Under the pieces are notes generated by a model that did no database searches, was not told the origin of the DNA, and worked only from the letters and a program-made list of their open reading frames with translations. Shown piece by piece: positions 36,834 through 46,576 of a stretch of 64,000 bases of DNA (positions within the stretch are counted from its first letter, which is position 1; every line of letters begins with the position of its first letter). A program made the translations under genes and the position numbers. Origin of the DNA: Pararobbsia silviterrae. GTDB taxonomy: Bacteria; Pseudomonadota; Gammaproteobacteria; Burkholderiales; Burkholderiaceae. The stretch covers positions 186,001-250,000 of the forward strand of contig NZ_RBZU01000009.1 of NCBI RefSeq assembly GCF_003628125.1, written 5' to 3'.

Positions 36834-37739
36834 TTAGTCTTCCATCCGGCCGAACTTTCCTGCGTTGAAATCGACGATCGCCTGCCGGATTTCCTGCTCT
36901 GAGTTCATCACGAAAGGCCCGTACTGAACGACGGGTTCGTCGATCGGTTCGCCGGTCAGCATCAGCAGATGCGCGTCCTCGGAGGCTTCGACGACGATCT
37001 GTTCGCCCGCGTTGTCGAACAGCACGAAGTCGTGTGCGCGCGCGGCGGTCTGGCCGTTGATCGTGATCGCACCGCTGAGCACCATGAGTCCGACGTTCTC
37101 ATGCGCGGGAAACGCGAATTCGGCGTGTCCTTTCGCGCGGACGAAGATGTCGAGCATATTGAGCCGCGTGAACGTGTGGGCCGCGCCCTTGACGCCCTGA
37201 TACTCGCCCGCGACGACGCGCACATATCCGCCGTCGTCCGGCAGCGTCACGCGCGGAATATCGGCATCGACGATGCCCTGATAGGCGGGCGTCGTCATCT
37301 TGTGTGCGCCCGGCAGATTGACCCAGATCTGCGCGATATGCATCGGACCGCCGCGCCGCGCGTAGTCGGCCTCGTGATATTCCTTGTGCAGGATGCCCGC
37401 GCCGGCCGTCATCCATTGCACGTCGCCGGGGCCGATGACACCCGCATTGCCCGCGCTGTCATGATGCGCGACGCTGCCTTCCCACGCGAGCGTGACGGTT
37501 TCGAAGCCGCGATGCGGATGCGGACCGACGCCGCGGTCGCGCTGGTTCGTCGCGGGGTGCGTATAGGGCGCGTGATAGTCGAACAGGATGAACGGACTGA
37601 TCCGCTGTCCGAACGGGTTGCCCGACGGGAAGTAGTTCGACACGCGAAAGCCGTCGCCGACCCAATGAAAGCCCGGGCCGCGGAAGATGCCGGTGATCGT
37701 GCGTTCGGCATGCGAAACAAGAGAGGGTGCAGTCGTCAT
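36834..37739 (-). CDS. Pirin family protein
   Basis: 301 residues in a bicupin pattern. Metal-binding residues are visible in HPHRGFETVTLAWEG, VAHHDS and HKEYHEADY. The C-terminal cupin contains GEPIDEPVVQYGPFVMNSEQEI, a pirin hallmark. Bacterial pirins (YhaK/YhhW) can act as quercetinases or interact with metabolic enzymes; the role here is unknown. It starts 253 bases from xthA, and that gap shows no clear gene. Confidence 0.9.
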   Translation of the reverse strand: MTTAPSLVSHAERTITGIFRGPGFHWVGDGFRVSNYFPSGNPFGQRISPFILFDYHAPYTHPATNQRDRGVGPHPHRGFETVTLAWEGSVAHHDSAGNAGVIGPGDVQWMTAGAGILHKEYHEADYARRGGPMHIAQIWVNLPGAHKMTTPAYQGIVDADIPRVTLPDDGGYVRVVAGEYQGVKGAAHTFTRLNMLDIFVRAKGHAEFAFPAHENVGLMVLSGAITINGQTAARAHDFVLFDNAGEQIVVEASEDAHLLMLTGEPIDEPVVQYGPFVMNSEQEIRQAIVDFNAGKFGRMED

Positions 37740-37992
37740 CGAAGTCGCCTTTGCACTCGGGGTGCGGGTGGATAGCCGCTAAGGTAAGGGCGGTCTTCCG
37801 TGCCGACAAGCGGCGTCGCGCGCGACGAATCGTTGCATGAGCGGAACAATCGCGAAGCATCGTTCTGCGGCACGCGCGTATTCACGCAGTGCGCCTCGCG
37901 TTGTATGCGCGTGGCGTACCGATGTCGCGTGCGGCTGTCGTGGGTGCATACGTGTGAGGCGTGTGGAGGCGTATATAGCGCGCTCGGCGTGC

Positions 37993-38775
37993 CTACGCGG
38001 CCGCGATATCGACAATCACGGGCGCGTGATCGGACGGCTGCTCCCACTTGCGCGGCACCTTGTCGATCTCGCAGTGCGTGCAGCGCGCGGCGAGCGGCGT
38101 CGACAGCAACCAGTGATCGATGCGCACGCCCGCGTTGCGGCGAAACGCCATCATCCGATAGTCCCACCACGAGAACAGTTTGTCGGGCTGCTCGAACTTG
38201 CGGAACGCATCGACGAGACCGAGCGCGACGAGGCGCGCGAATTGTTCGCGTTCTTCGGGCGACACGAGATTCTGGCCGACCCACGCGGCCGGATCGTGAA
38301 CGTCGCGGTCCTCGGGCGCGATATTGAAATCGCCGCCGAGCGCGAGGTTCGGATAGGCCTGCAATTCCGACGCGAGCCACGCATGGAGCGCTTCGAGCCA
38401 TTGGAGCTTGTAGGCGAACTTGTCGGTGCCCGGCGCTTGCCCGTTCGGCACATACGCGCTGATCACGCGTACGCCTTCGACGGTCGCGGTGATCACGCGC
38501 TTTTGTTCGTCCTCGAAGCCCGGAATATTGCGCACGACATCGTCTTGATCGAACGCGAGACCGTCTCGAATCAGGAGCGCGACGCCGTTATAGGTCTTCT
38601 GACCCGTGAACACGGCGCGATACCCGGCGCCGAGCAAGGCCTCGACGGGAAACTTGTCGTCGGTCAGCTTGAGTTCCTGCAGCGCGAGCACGTCGACGGG
38701 CTGGAGCTTGAGCCATTCGAGCACGTGTTCGAGGCGGACCTTCAGTGAGTTGACGTTCCAGGTCGCTAACTTCAT
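37993..38775 (-). CDS. xthA: Exodeoxyribonuclease III
   Basis: 260 residues from the ATG at 38775 (MKLATWNVNSLKVRLEH); 18 extra upstream codons are not conserved. Catalytic motifs: LQELKL (Glu), GDFNIAPEDRDVHDP (Asp/Asn) and PSDHAPVIVD (His). It is an AP endonuclease and 3'-5' exonuclease in base excision repair. It is divergent from the gene before 38.8 kb; the 38776-39048 gap holds no clear gene. Confidence 0.94.
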   Translation of the reverse strand: MKLATWNVNSLKVRLEHVLEWLKLQPVDVLALQELKLTDDKFPVEALLGAGYRAVFTGQKTYNGVALLIRDGLAFDQDDVVRNIPGFEDEQKRVITATVEGVRVISAYVPNGQAPGTDKFAYKLQWLEALHAWLASELQAYPNLALGGDFNIAPEDRDVHDPAAWVGQNLVSPEEREQFARLVALGLVDAFRKFEQPDKLFSWWDYRMMAFRRNAGVRIDHWLLSTPLAARCTHCEIDKVPRKWEQPSDHAPVIVDIAAA

Positions 38776-39048
38776 AGATTGGGCATGATCGTGGATGGAT
38801 GCGGGTTTCGGCGCTATCTCGTCATTCATGGGCTGGATTAGCGACCCATCGGGCTAACCGATTCGGTGACGGTAGGGAAAGCGTCGAAATCATACCGCGC
38901 TCAAAGCGCCATGCTCCTCTCGACGCGCGCCTGAACGCGGGTCGCGGGTCGTCGAGCCGTCCTGTGCGCGTACCGGTTACACGCGTGGCGCGTGTCGGGG
39001 CCAGCCCGATTCGTTCGACGCGATAGGTTGCCGGGTATCCGGGGTGCG

Positions 39049-40404
39049 CTAGCGCCTGAATTTGGACGCCGGATGCTCGACGCCTCTATGCATCACGTAG
39101 CTGACGATGAAAATCAGACTGAAAATCAATGGGGCAAATTCGATCTGGTTTATCAACCCCAGTACTTGCGGGGCGATCGGGCGAATAGATAACATGATTT
39201 GGGGGTGAAATACGTAGGCGCAATACGTTAACGTGCCGCCGATCTGCGTCCATTTCACGATTTTGGATCCGAAACCTCGAATCTCCGACGATTCGAATAT
39301 CGAAATCGTAAGAAGGGTAAGCATTGCCACAAAAGGTGGTATGTAAACAAAATAACGATGCAGGCGATTTCCGAAGAATGCCCAATATGATGCAAAAAGC
39401 GTCTGCGCCAGCAACAGGATGACTAGAACGATGAATCCGAATAACAGTCCGTGCCGGGATTGCCGTGTTTGGATTTTTTGCGTTCGAAGTTTGGCGAGCA
39501 TCATTCCCGCGACGAACAAATATAGATTGGATGCGATCGACAGGTAAATGTGTGTCAGGGCATACGCCGGGTCGAAATGAGTCAAGCGGGCTTGAACGAT
39601 ATTTGCTGTCGCTCCGACGACAAGGAGTGCTGCAAGCATCCACGTTCGCATGCCCCATTTTTCGTCTATGCGAGTCATCACGAACGCCAAGAGAGGAGCG
39701 AGCAAGTAGAATTGAAATTCGGTCGTGACGGACCACAGCGCACCGATGATGTTGATCGGCATGCGTCCGTCATAGTCCATGAGAATCGTTTGTACAAGAA
39801 TCCACAAATTCTCGGGCTCAAACGATTTTGGATATGACAGCGTGCCGATGACGAGAAGCGCGAACAGATATACGGGATAGATCCGAAATGCGCGATTCCA
39901 TAGGAAATCGGCGGCGCCCGATGCGCTGATCGCATAGCGCCCCGAAAAGAACCCTTTTCCCATCAAGTAACCTGAAAGGGTAAAGAACATCCACACGCCG
40001 GCCCACGGAGACGACATCAATATTCGCGAGAGAAAATACTGCGGATGTTCGCCGGGCCCCGCTGGAGTCGTGAACACGACCCCAAAATAGTGGCCGAAAA
40101 TCACAGTGACGCATGCGGCAAATCGAATTGTTAAAAGTGGGTCTGGCGACGACGATCTCGCGATGTGCCGATCGGGTACCTTCCATGCATGGGCATATAC
40201 CCAGAGTGCGATGAGCGCGGCGGGCACGAAATCCATCGCGACGATGTAGCACCAACGTGCCGTGCCACCATGAGTGAGTGTGTAACCGACGAAAAAGGGC
40301 TTCGGAAAGACGAAAAACAGCGCAAGCGCGAAAAAGACGCCCAGGGAGTTGCTTCGCGCGGACGACGTGACCCCGGCGTCAACGCTTTCATTCATTACTT
40401 TCAT
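39049..40404 (-). CDS. Acyltransferase-3 family membrane protein (OafA-like)
   Basis: 451 residues with about ten hydrophobic segments. Family blocks include RFAACVTVIFGHYFGV, FFTLSGYLMGKGFFSGRYA, RAFRIYPVYLFALLVI and LWSVTTEFQFYLLAP. Such enzymes O-acylate surface polysaccharide or exopolysaccharide sugars. The DNA is clearly AT-richer than the rest (for example 23 G/C of 60 bases at 39301-39360), which suggests recent acquisition. The preferred start is ATG 40404; ATG 40395 is an alternative. Neighbouring genes do not suggest a partner polysaccharide locus. Confidence 0.85.
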   Translation of the reverse strand: MKVMNESVDAGVTSSARSNSLGVFFALALFFVFPKPFFVGYTLTHGGTARWCYIVAMDFVPAALIALWVYAHAWKVPDRHIARSSSPDPLLTIRFAACVTVIFGHYFGVVFTTPAGPGEHPQYFLSRILMSSPWAGVWMFFTLSGYLMGKGFFSGRYAISASGAADFLWNRAFRIYPVYLFALLVIGTLSYPKSFEPENLWILVQTILMDYDGRMPINIIGALWSVTTEFQFYLLAPLLAFVMTRIDEKWGMRTWMLAALLVVGATANIVQARLTHFDPAYALTHIYLSIASNLYLFVAGMMLAKLRTQKIQTRQSRHGLLFGFIVLVILLLAQTLFASYWAFFGNRLHRYFVYIPPFVAMLTLLTISIFESSEIRGFGSKIVKWTQIGGTLTYCAYVFHPQIMLSIRPIAPQVLGLINQIEFAPLIFSLIFIVSYVMHRGVEHPASKFRR

Positions 40405-40821
40405 TTTTATTATGCTACCTGTTGTAATTATTTGAATAAAATCTGCCGCATTGTACCTATTTGTCAGATGTTTTGTTTAAGTGATGTGTTCGAAGTGCGG
40501 GCGTGATCTACAAAGCAAACTAAGCCGACGACCGTTACGGGAAGCGTGTTCCGCTTCTGCGGGACGTGGCTTGACGCCGGGCCGGGCGAAGTTCGCGGTC
40601 CGGAAATTGTCTCAGGCGGATGACCCGCAGTTATTCGGTGTGCAGGTGACGGCGAACGCGACGGGCATCGGCTTGATGCGTGATTGACCGCGCACACTTC
40701 GATACCGAATCGGTATTGCGCCTCGAAAAATCAGTATTGGACGGTATGTGGGCGGGATCGGCAACATGGTCCTCAACGTCGCGCGTCGTGTGCGCGCCGT
40801 GTTCACACTACCGGAAATATC
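40405..40821. other. 417-base gap with a possible operator but no gene
   Basis: The first 100 bases are AT-rich and belong to the acyltransferase 5' region; the rest returns to high GC. The palindrome at 40702-40716 is the only notable element. No convincing open frame was seen. Confidence 0.6.
40702..40716. promoter_or_regulatory. Palindromic candidate operator for the meta-cleavage operon
   Basis: ATACCGA-A-TCGGTAT is a perfect palindrome 106 bases before the first operon gene. A related octamer (CGGTATTG and CAGTATTG) recurs 21 bases apart, two helical turns. The TetR-family gene at 46577 is a possible partner, but its own upstream palindrome is different. Confidence 0.45.
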
Positions 40822-41040
40822 ATGCCCATCGTCCATCTCTCCCTCGTCGAAGGCCGCAGCGACGAAGCCGTCAAGGCCTGCGTCAAGGCCGTTGCACGCA
40901 CCGTGCACGAAACCCTCGGCGCGCCCCTCGAGAGCATTCGCGTCTACGCCACACAGGTGCCCGGCGCGCACTGGGCCGTCGGCGATCGCACCAAGGACGA
41001 GCCCGTTCAGCGGCCGGCGCCCGCGCACGCGGAGCGCTAA
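40822..41040 (+). CDS. 4-oxalocrotonate tautomerase family enzyme
   Basis: 72 residues. After removal of Met the N-terminus is Pro1, the catalytic base of this family. Arg12 and Arg40 (numbered with Met) match the two active-site Arg residues, and Trp51 takes the place of the usual Phe50. It isomerises 2-hydroxymuconate to 2-oxo-3-hexenedioate. It is slightly longer than the usual 62 residues because of a C-terminal tail. First gene of the lower meta-cleavage operon; the next starts 2 bases later. Confidence 0.88.
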   Translation: MPIVHLSLVEGRSDEAVKACVKAVARTVHETLGAPLESIRVYATQVPGAHWAVGDRTKDEPVQRPAPAHAER

Positions 41041-41042
41041 CG

Positions 41043-41849
41043 GTGACGCCCGAACAGATCCAGGACGCGGCGCGCGCGCTGCGTACCGCCGCAACCACGC
41101 ATGCCTATATCGCGCCGTTGCGTGACACCTACCCCGACATGACGCTCGACGATGCCTATGCGGTCCAGCGTGAGAACACCCAAGCGCGTCTGGCCGAAGG
41201 CCGCCGCATCACGGGTTGCAAGATCGGTCTGACCTCGGTGGCCGTGCAGCGCCAGCTCGGTGTCGATCAGCCCGATTTCGGCGTGTTGTTCGACGATATG
41301 GGCTATGGCGACAGCGAGCCGATTCCCGCATCGGGTCTCACGCAAGCGAAGATCGAAGCCGAAATCGCATTCGTGCTCGGCCGCGATCTCGACGCATCCC
41401 ACGCGGGGCTCGTCGACGTGCTCGGCGCGATCGACTACGCGTTGCCCGCGCTCGAAATCGTCGGCAGCCGCATCGCGAACTGGAATATCGGCATCGTCGA
41501 CACGGTCGCCGACAACGCGTCGTCGTCCGCATTCGTGCTCGGCGGACGGCCCGTGAAGCTCGATGCATTCGATCCGCGTCTCTGCGGCATGGTGCTCGAA
41601 CGCCGCGGCGAACCGGTCTCGGTCGGCGCGGGCGCGGCCTGCCTCGGCCATCCGCTCAACGCGGTCGTCTGGCTCGCGCGCACGATGGCGCGGCGCGGTC
41701 AGCCGCTGCGCGCGGGCAGCGTCGTACTGTCGGGCGCGCTCGGACCGATGGCGCCGGTCACGCCCGGCGATGTCTTCGAAGCGCGTATCGATGGACTCGG
41801 ATCCGTGCGCGCCGTTTTTGAACCCATTTTGAACGAGGCCGCACGATGA
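41043..41849 (+). CDS. 2-oxopent-4-enoate hydratase
   Basis: 268 residues from a GTG start (VTPEQIQDAARALRTAA), which follows the tautomerase stop by 2 bases. Fumarylacetoacetase/hydratase-family blocks: GCKIGLTSVAVQRQLGVDQPDFGVLFDDM, EAEIAFVLGRDL and DNASSSAFVLG. It hydrates 2-hydroxypenta-2,4-dienoate to 4-hydroxy-2-oxovalerate (the DmpE/XylJ/MhpD role). It shares its fold with the decarboxylase that follows and overlaps it by 4 bases (ATGA). Confidence 0.88.
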   Translation: MTPEQIQDAARALRTAATTHAYIAPLRDTYPDMTLDDAYAVQRENTQARLAEGRRITGCKIGLTSVAVQRQLGVDQPDFGVLFDDMGYGDSEPIPASGLTQAKIEAEIAFVLGRDLDASHAGLVDVLGAIDYALPALEIVGSRIANWNIGIVDTVADNASSSAFVLGGRPVKLDAFDPRLCGMVLERRGEPVSVGAGAACLGHPLNAVVWLARTMARRGQPLRAGSVVLSGALGPMAPVTPGDVFEARIDGLGSVRAVFEPILNEAAR

Positions 41850-42628
41850 GCCGCATCGAACAGATCGCCGCGCAACTCGACGACGCGGCGCATCATGCGC
41901 GCGAAGTCGAACAATTCGATCCGCAGGGCGCGCTGCCGCTCGACGAAGCCTATGCGATCCAGCGCGCGTCGATCGCGCGTCGTCTCGCGCGCGGCGAACA
42001 TCGCGTGGGCGTCAAGATGGGCTTCACGAGCCGCGCGAAGATGCTGCAAATGGGGCTCTCCGACGTGATTTGGGGCCGTTTGACGTCCGCGATGCAAATC
42101 GAAGAGAACACGTCGATCGATATCGGACGGTACGTCCATCCGCGCGTCGAACCGGAGATCGCCTTCGTGCTCAAGCGCGCGCTCCATGGCGATGAAACGG
42201 GACCCGCCGCGCTCGCGGCCGTCGAAGCGATCGCACCCGCGCTCGAAATCATCGACTCGCGCTATCGCGACTTTCGTTTCAGCCTGCCCGAAGTCGTGGC
42301 CGACAACGCGTCGTCGAGCAGCTTCGTCGTCGGCGCGTGGAGCGACCCGCATATCGATTTCTCGAACCTCGGCCTCGTGCTCGATATCGACGGACGCACG
42401 TCGCAGGTCGGATCGACGGCCGCGTTGCTCGGCCATCCGCTGCGTTCGCTGCTCGCCGCGGCACGGCTGTCCGCCGCCGCGGGCGAGCCGCTGCAAGCCG
42501 GCGACATCGTCATGGCCGGCGGCGCGACCGCGGCGCAATGGCTGCATCCGGGACAGTACGTCCGGGTCGATATCGCGCATCTCGGACGCGCGGGTTTCTA
42601 TGTGACGGGCTCGCGGATGGACGCGTGA
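41846..42628 (+). CDS. 4-oxalocrotonate decarboxylase
   Basis: 260 residues, homologous to the preceding hydratase. Blocks: GVKMGFTSRAKMLQMGLSDVIWGRLTSAM, EPEIAFVLKRAL and DNASSSSFVVGAW. The VKMGFTSR motif and the position between hydratase and dehydrogenase fit the decarboxylase (DmpH/XylI). The enzyme removes CO2 from 2-oxo-3-hexenedioate and normally works in complex with the hydratase. A 158-base gap with a GC hairpin follows. Confidence 0.87.
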   Translation: MSRIEQIAAQLDDAAHHAREVEQFDPQGALPLDEAYAIQRASIARRLARGEHRVGVKMGFTSRAKMLQMGLSDVIWGRLTSAMQIEENTSIDIGRYVHPRVEPEIAFVLKRALHGDETGPAALAAVEAIAPALEIIDSRYRDFRFSLPEVVADNASSSSFVVGAWSDPHIDFSNLGLVLDIDGRTSQVGSTAALLGHPLRSLLAAARLSAAAGEPLQAGDIVMAGGATAAQWLHPGQYVRVDIAHLGRAGFYVTGSRMDA

Positions 42629-42697
42629 ATGCATGAATGCATGCCATGCGTGAACGCATCCGTCTTGGGCACATCGGATGCTTATCCGCGGACCCGA

Positions 42698-42717
42698 GCG
42701 CGCGGTTGACCGCGCGC
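42698..42717 (+). promoter_or_regulatory. Intra-operon hairpin before the dehydrogenase gene
   Basis: Stem GCGCGCGG / CCGCGCGC with loop TTGA, followed by GCAAAAAAC, 70 bases before the acetaldehyde dehydrogenase start. It may tune expression between the two halves of the operon. Confidence 0.4.
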
Positions 42718-42786
42718 GCAAAAAACGCACTGAACGTACGCACTGAACACACGGCATGAGCCGAACACAATGACAGGGAGTACCCG

Positions 42787-43734
42787 ATGAAGGACAAGGT
42801 CAAGGCGGCGGTCATCGGACCGGGCAATATCGGCACGGATCTGATGATCAAGATCCTGCGTCACGGCCGCCATCTCGAGATGGGCGCGATGGTCGGCGTC
42901 GATCCGCGCTCCGACGGTCTCGCGCGCGCGGCGCGTCTTGGCGTCGCGACCACGGCAAAGGGCGTCGAAGGCTTGCTCGAACTCGACGTGTTCAAAGACA
43001 TCGACATCGTCTTCGACGCGACATCGGCCGGCGCGCACGTTCACAACGAGGCCTTGCTGCGCACGCATAAGCCTTCGATTCGCGTGATCGATCTCACGCC
43101 GGCCGCGATCGGTCCGTACTGCGTGCCCGTCGTCAATCTCGATGCGCATCGCGACGCACGCAACGTGAATATGGTCACGTGCGGCGGTCAGGCGACGATT
43201 CCGATCGTCGCGGCGGTCTCGCGCGTCGCGAAGGTCCATTACGCGGAGATCGTCGCGTCGATCAGCAGCAAGTCGGCGGGACCGGGCACGCGCGCGAATA
43301 TCGACGAATTCACCGAGACGACCGCGAAGGCGATCGAGGCGGTCGGCGGCGCGGCGAAGGGCAAGGCGATCATCGTGCTCAATCCGGCCGAGCCGCCCGT
43401 GATGATGCGCGATACCGTCTATACGCTTTGCGATCGCGTCGATCGCGACGCCGTGGCGCGCTCGATCGAGGACACCGTCGCGAAGGTCCATGCTTACGTG
43501 CCCGGCTATCGTCTCAAGCAGCAGGTGCAGTTCGACGACATTCCCGAGAGTGCGCCGTTGCATATTCCCGGGCTCGGCCGCTTCAGCGGGCTCAAGACCT
43601 CGGTGTTTCTCGAAGTCGAAGGCGCCGCGCATTATCTGCCCGCCTACGCGGGCAATCTCGACATCATGACGTCGGCCGCGCTCGCCACCGCCGAGCGCAT
43701 GGCGCAGACGGTGCTGAGCCTTCAGCACGCTTAA
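42787..43734 (+). CDS. Acetaldehyde dehydrogenase (acylating)
   Basis: 315 residues. Rossmann motif [12 protein letters not shown] (about 10-20) and catalytic Cys132 in [10 protein letters not shown], at the same number as the well-studied DmpF. It oxidises acetaldehyde to acetyl-CoA with NAD and CoA. It works as a channelled heterotetramer with the aldolase encoded 13 bases downstream. A purine-rich GGGAG precedes the ATG. Confidence 0.95.
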   Translation: MKDKVKAAVIGPGNIGTDLMIKILRHGRHLEMGAMVGVDPRSDGLARAARLGVATTAKGVEGLLELDVFKDIDIVFDATSAGAHVHNEALLRTHKPSIRVIDLTPAAIGPYCVPVVNLDAHRDARNVNMVTCGGQATIPIVAAVSRVAKVHYAEIVASISSKSAGPGTRANIDEFTETTAKAIEAVGGAAKGKAIIVLNPAEPPVMMRDTVYTLCDRVDRDAVARSIEDTVAKVHAYVPGYRLKQQVQFDDIPESAPLHIPGLGRFSGLKTSVFLEVEGAAHYLPAYAGNLDIMTSAALATAERMAQTVLSLQHA

Positions 43735-43747
43735 GGACATCGCCGCG

Positions 43748-44785
43748 ATGAGCAAGACACTCTATATCTCCGATGTGACGCTGCGTGACGGCAGTCATGC
43801 GATCCGTCATCAATATTCGATTCAAAACGTGCAGGACATCGCGCGCGCGCTCGACAAGGCGAAGGTCGACAGCATCGAGGTCGCGCATGGCGACGGGCTC
43901 CAGGGATCGAGCTTCAATTACGGCTTCGGCGCGCACAGCGATCTCGAATGGATCGAGGCCGTGGCCGATGTGATCGCGCACGCGAAGATCGCGACGCTGC
44001 TGTTGCCCGGCATCGGCACGATCCACGATCTCAAGGCCGCGTATCAGGCGGGCGCGCGCGTCGTGCGCGTCGCGACGCATTGCACCGAGGCCGATATCTC
44101 GAAGCAGCATATCGAATACGCGCGCGAACTCGGCATGGATACGGTCGGCTTTCTGATGATGAGCCATATGACGACGCCCGCAAATCTCGCGATCGAGGCG
44201 AAGAAGATGGAAAGCTACGGCGCGACGTGCATCTATGTCGTCGACTCGGGCGGCGCGCTGACGATGAACGACGTGCGCGACCGTTTTCGGGCCTTGAAAG
44301 CCGTGCTCAAACCCGACACCGAGACCGGCATGCATGCGCATCACAATCTGTCGCTTGGGGTGGCGAACTCGATCGTGGCGGTCGAGGAGGGGTGCGATCG
44401 CGTCGATGCGTCGCTCGCGGGCATGGGCGCGGGCGCGGGCAATGCACCGCTCGAAGTGTTTATCGCGGCCGCCGAGCGCATGGGCTGGGATCACGGGACC
44501 GATCTCTACACGCTGATGGACGCGGCCGACGACATCGTGCGTCCGCTGCAGGATCGGCCGGTCCGCGTGGACCGCGAGACGCTCGCGCTCGGCTATGCGG
44601 GCGTGTATTCGAGCTTTCTGCGGCACTCGGAAGTCGCGGCGAAGAAGTACGGCATCAAGACCGTGGATATCCTCGTCGAACTCGGCAAGCGCCGCATGGT
44701 CGGCGGTCAGGAAGACATGATCGTCGACGTCGCGCTCGATCTCGCGCGCGCACGGACGTCGTCGTCCGCGCGCGAAAGCACTTGA
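43748..44785 (+). CDS. 4-hydroxy-2-oxovalerate aldolase
   Basis: 345 residues. DmpG-type motifs: [17 protein letters not shown] (catalytic Arg and Asp, acid-base His) and [14 protein letters not shown] (metal-binding His pair). It splits 4-hydroxy-2-oxovalerate into pyruvate and acetaldehyde, which is passed to the dehydrogenase. Last gene of the operon. Its final 79 bases overlap, on the opposite strand, the end of the monooxygenase gene, and both protein ends there are non-conserved. Confidence 0.95.
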   Translation: MSKTLYISDVTLRDGSHAIRHQYSIQNVQDIARALDKAKVDSIEVAHGDGLQGSSFNYGFGAHSDLEWIEAVADVIAHAKIATLLLPGIGTIHDLKAAYQAGARVVRVATHCTEADISKQHIEYARELGMDTVGFLMMSHMTTPANLAIEAKKMESYGATCIYVVDSGGALTMNDVRDRFRALKAVLKPDTETGMHAHHNLSLGVANSIVAVEEGCDRVDASLAGMGAGAGNAPLEVFIAAAERMGWDHGTDLYTLMDAADDIVRPLQDRPVRVDRETLALGYAGVYSSFLRHSEVAAKKYGIKTVDILVELGKRRMVGGQEDMIVDVALDLARARTSSSAREST

Positions 44786-46533
44786 TGTAACGCGCGCGCC
44801 AGGGCGTCGTAGGCGTCGTCCACGGCATCCGTGCTGCGCCAGGCGATGAAGTGATCGGGGCGCACGAGCACCGCGCCCGTCGCACCGATCTCCCGGTGGC
44901 CGAGCCACTCGCAGCGGAAGTCGAGATGGTCGCCGTCGTGGACGCCGATCGTCAACGCATCGAGCGGCAGGTCCCATTCGCGCGCGAGCCTGCGCGCGGC
45001 ATCGCACCACGCGTCGCCGCGCTCGCCCGCGATCAGCACGAAACGTCCACGGCCGACGAGTTCATTGATCGAATAACGTCGGCGCGTATTTTCGAGCCAC
45101 GCATGCGGCAGCGAATGGCCGGGCTTCGTGCCGGGCTCGAAGTCGCCGTCCTTGTCGAGCGGAATGCGCGCGGGCAGGCCGTCGTCGAGCAGCGCGCCCG
45201 ATGCGTAGCGGTATCCGAAATTGACGTTCAGATGGTTATAGGTCGAGAGCGCGGTCGAGATGCCTTGCACGGCGCGATGCCGCGCAGCGTCGCCTTGCGT
45301 GCCGTCGGCCCATTGAAGACGCAGATTGCGCCAGTTTTCCTCGGCGCTCTGCTTGGGCGAAAAACCGAATGACGCGGCGATCTTCCACGCGTTCTGCCAG
45401 TTCTCGTAGGCCGAATCCACGGTCGCGCGCGCAACGGGGCGGCGTTCGGTTTCGTAGCTGTCGAGCAATGCATCGCCGGCCCGTCCTCGGAGCACGGCGG
45501 CGAGCTTCCAGCAGAGGTTGTAGCTGTCCTGCACGGCCGTATTGAGGCCATGCGCGCCGGACGGCGGCATGCGATGCGCGGCATCGCCGAGGATGAATGC
45601 GCGTCCGATGCGAAAACGCGACGCGACGACCGCGTTGAGCGGCCAGCGCGTGATCTGATGCACGTGCAGATCGAGCGCGCCGATGCCCAGCGTGCGGCGC
45701 AGCGCGTCGACGACGGTCGCATCGTCTTCCTGCTTGTGATCGCCGTGCGCGGCGATCATATGGAACACCCATTCGCGCGAGCGGCTGCCCCATGCATGCG
45801 GCCCCATCGGAACCAGCACTCCCGGCGCGCCCGTGTCCGGATTCAGGATGCTGCGGATCAGCACGTCATCGGTGCCGGCCGCGCCTCGCGTATGCGAGAG
45901 ATCCGCATCGAAATGCACGGTGATCGTCGTGGCGACTGCCGCATGGCCTTCCATGTGCACGCCGAGCTGCGCGCCCACGGTCTGGCCGCCGTCGCAGACA
46001 AGCAGATATCGGGCACGAACTTCATACGGCGTGTCGGTCTCTCGATCGACGATCGTCGCCACGATGCCGTTCGCATCCTCGACACACGATACGAATGCGT
46101 GATGGAAATGCACGCCGCCGGGCGCACGCGCTTCGGCCTCTGCGCGCAGCATCGGTTCGAGTCGGGCTTGGGCCAGATTCGCGTAGCCGATATCGCTGGC
46201 CGCGCGCCAATGGAGATCGTCGTGCCCGCGTCCGTGCGCGCCCATGCGCGCGAGCTCGCGTCCATGATCGGCGCTGGGTCCCGCCATGCCCGCATACCAT
46301 CCGACGTACCGCATGTGCTCGGGCGGACACGATGCTTGGCGAATCCGCGCGTCGAGTCCGAGTTCGCGAAAGATCTCCATCGTCTTGATCGAGAGCAGAT
46401 GCGCTTTCGGCAACGACGACGTGTGTTTGTATTTGCTGACGAGCCAGCTCCGGACGCCGCTTGCGGACAGCAGCATCGAGGCGGTCAAACCCGTTGCGCC
46501 GCCGCCTACGATCAATACTTCGGTTTCCTGCAT
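44707..46533 (-). CDS. FAD-dependent aromatic ring hydroxylase (TfdB/PheA-like)
   Basis: 608 residues of the class A flavoprotein monooxygenases. FAD motifs: [20 protein letters not shown] (5-20), the family DG motif region, and [21 protein letters not shown] (about 320). The N-terminus ([29 protein letters not shown]) resembles chlorophenol/phenol hydroxylases. A thioredoxin-like C-terminal domain ends near [12 protein letters not shown]. It would hydroxylate a phenol to a catechol using NAD(P)H and O2; the exact substrate is unknown. It follows the TetR gene on the same strand by 43 bases. Confidence 0.87.
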   Translation of the reverse strand: MQETEVLIVGGGATGLTASMLLSASGVRSWLVSKYKHTSSLPKAHLLSIKTMEIFRELGLDARIRQASCPPEHMRYVGWYAGMAGPSADHGRELARMGAHGRGHDDLHWRAASDIGYANLAQARLEPMLRAEAEARAPGGVHFHHAFVSCVEDANGIVATIVDRETDTPYEVRARYLLVCDGGQTVGAQLGVHMEGHAAVATTITVHFDADLSHTRGAAGTDDVLIRSILNPDTGAPGVLVPMGPHAWGSRSREWVFHMIAAHGDHKQEDDATVVDALRRTLGIGALDLHVHQITRWPLNAVVASRFRIGRAFILGDAAHRMPPSGAHGLNTAVQDSYNLCWKLAAVLRGRAGDALLDSYETERRPVARATVDSAYENWQNAWKIAASFGFSPKQSAEENWRNLRLQWADGTQGDAARHRAVQGISTALSTYNHLNVNFGYRYASGALLDDGLPARIPLDKDGDFEPGTKPGHSLPHAWLENTRRRYSINELVGRGRFVLIAGERGDAWCDAARRLAREWDLPLDALTIGVHDGDHLDFRCEWLGHREIGATGAVLVRPDHFIAWRSTDAVDDAYDALARALHQVLSRADDDVRARARSSATSTIMSS

Positions 46534-46576
46534 ATCGATGTGTCTCCTGGTGTGTCGTTGTTCGGATCGTTGACGC

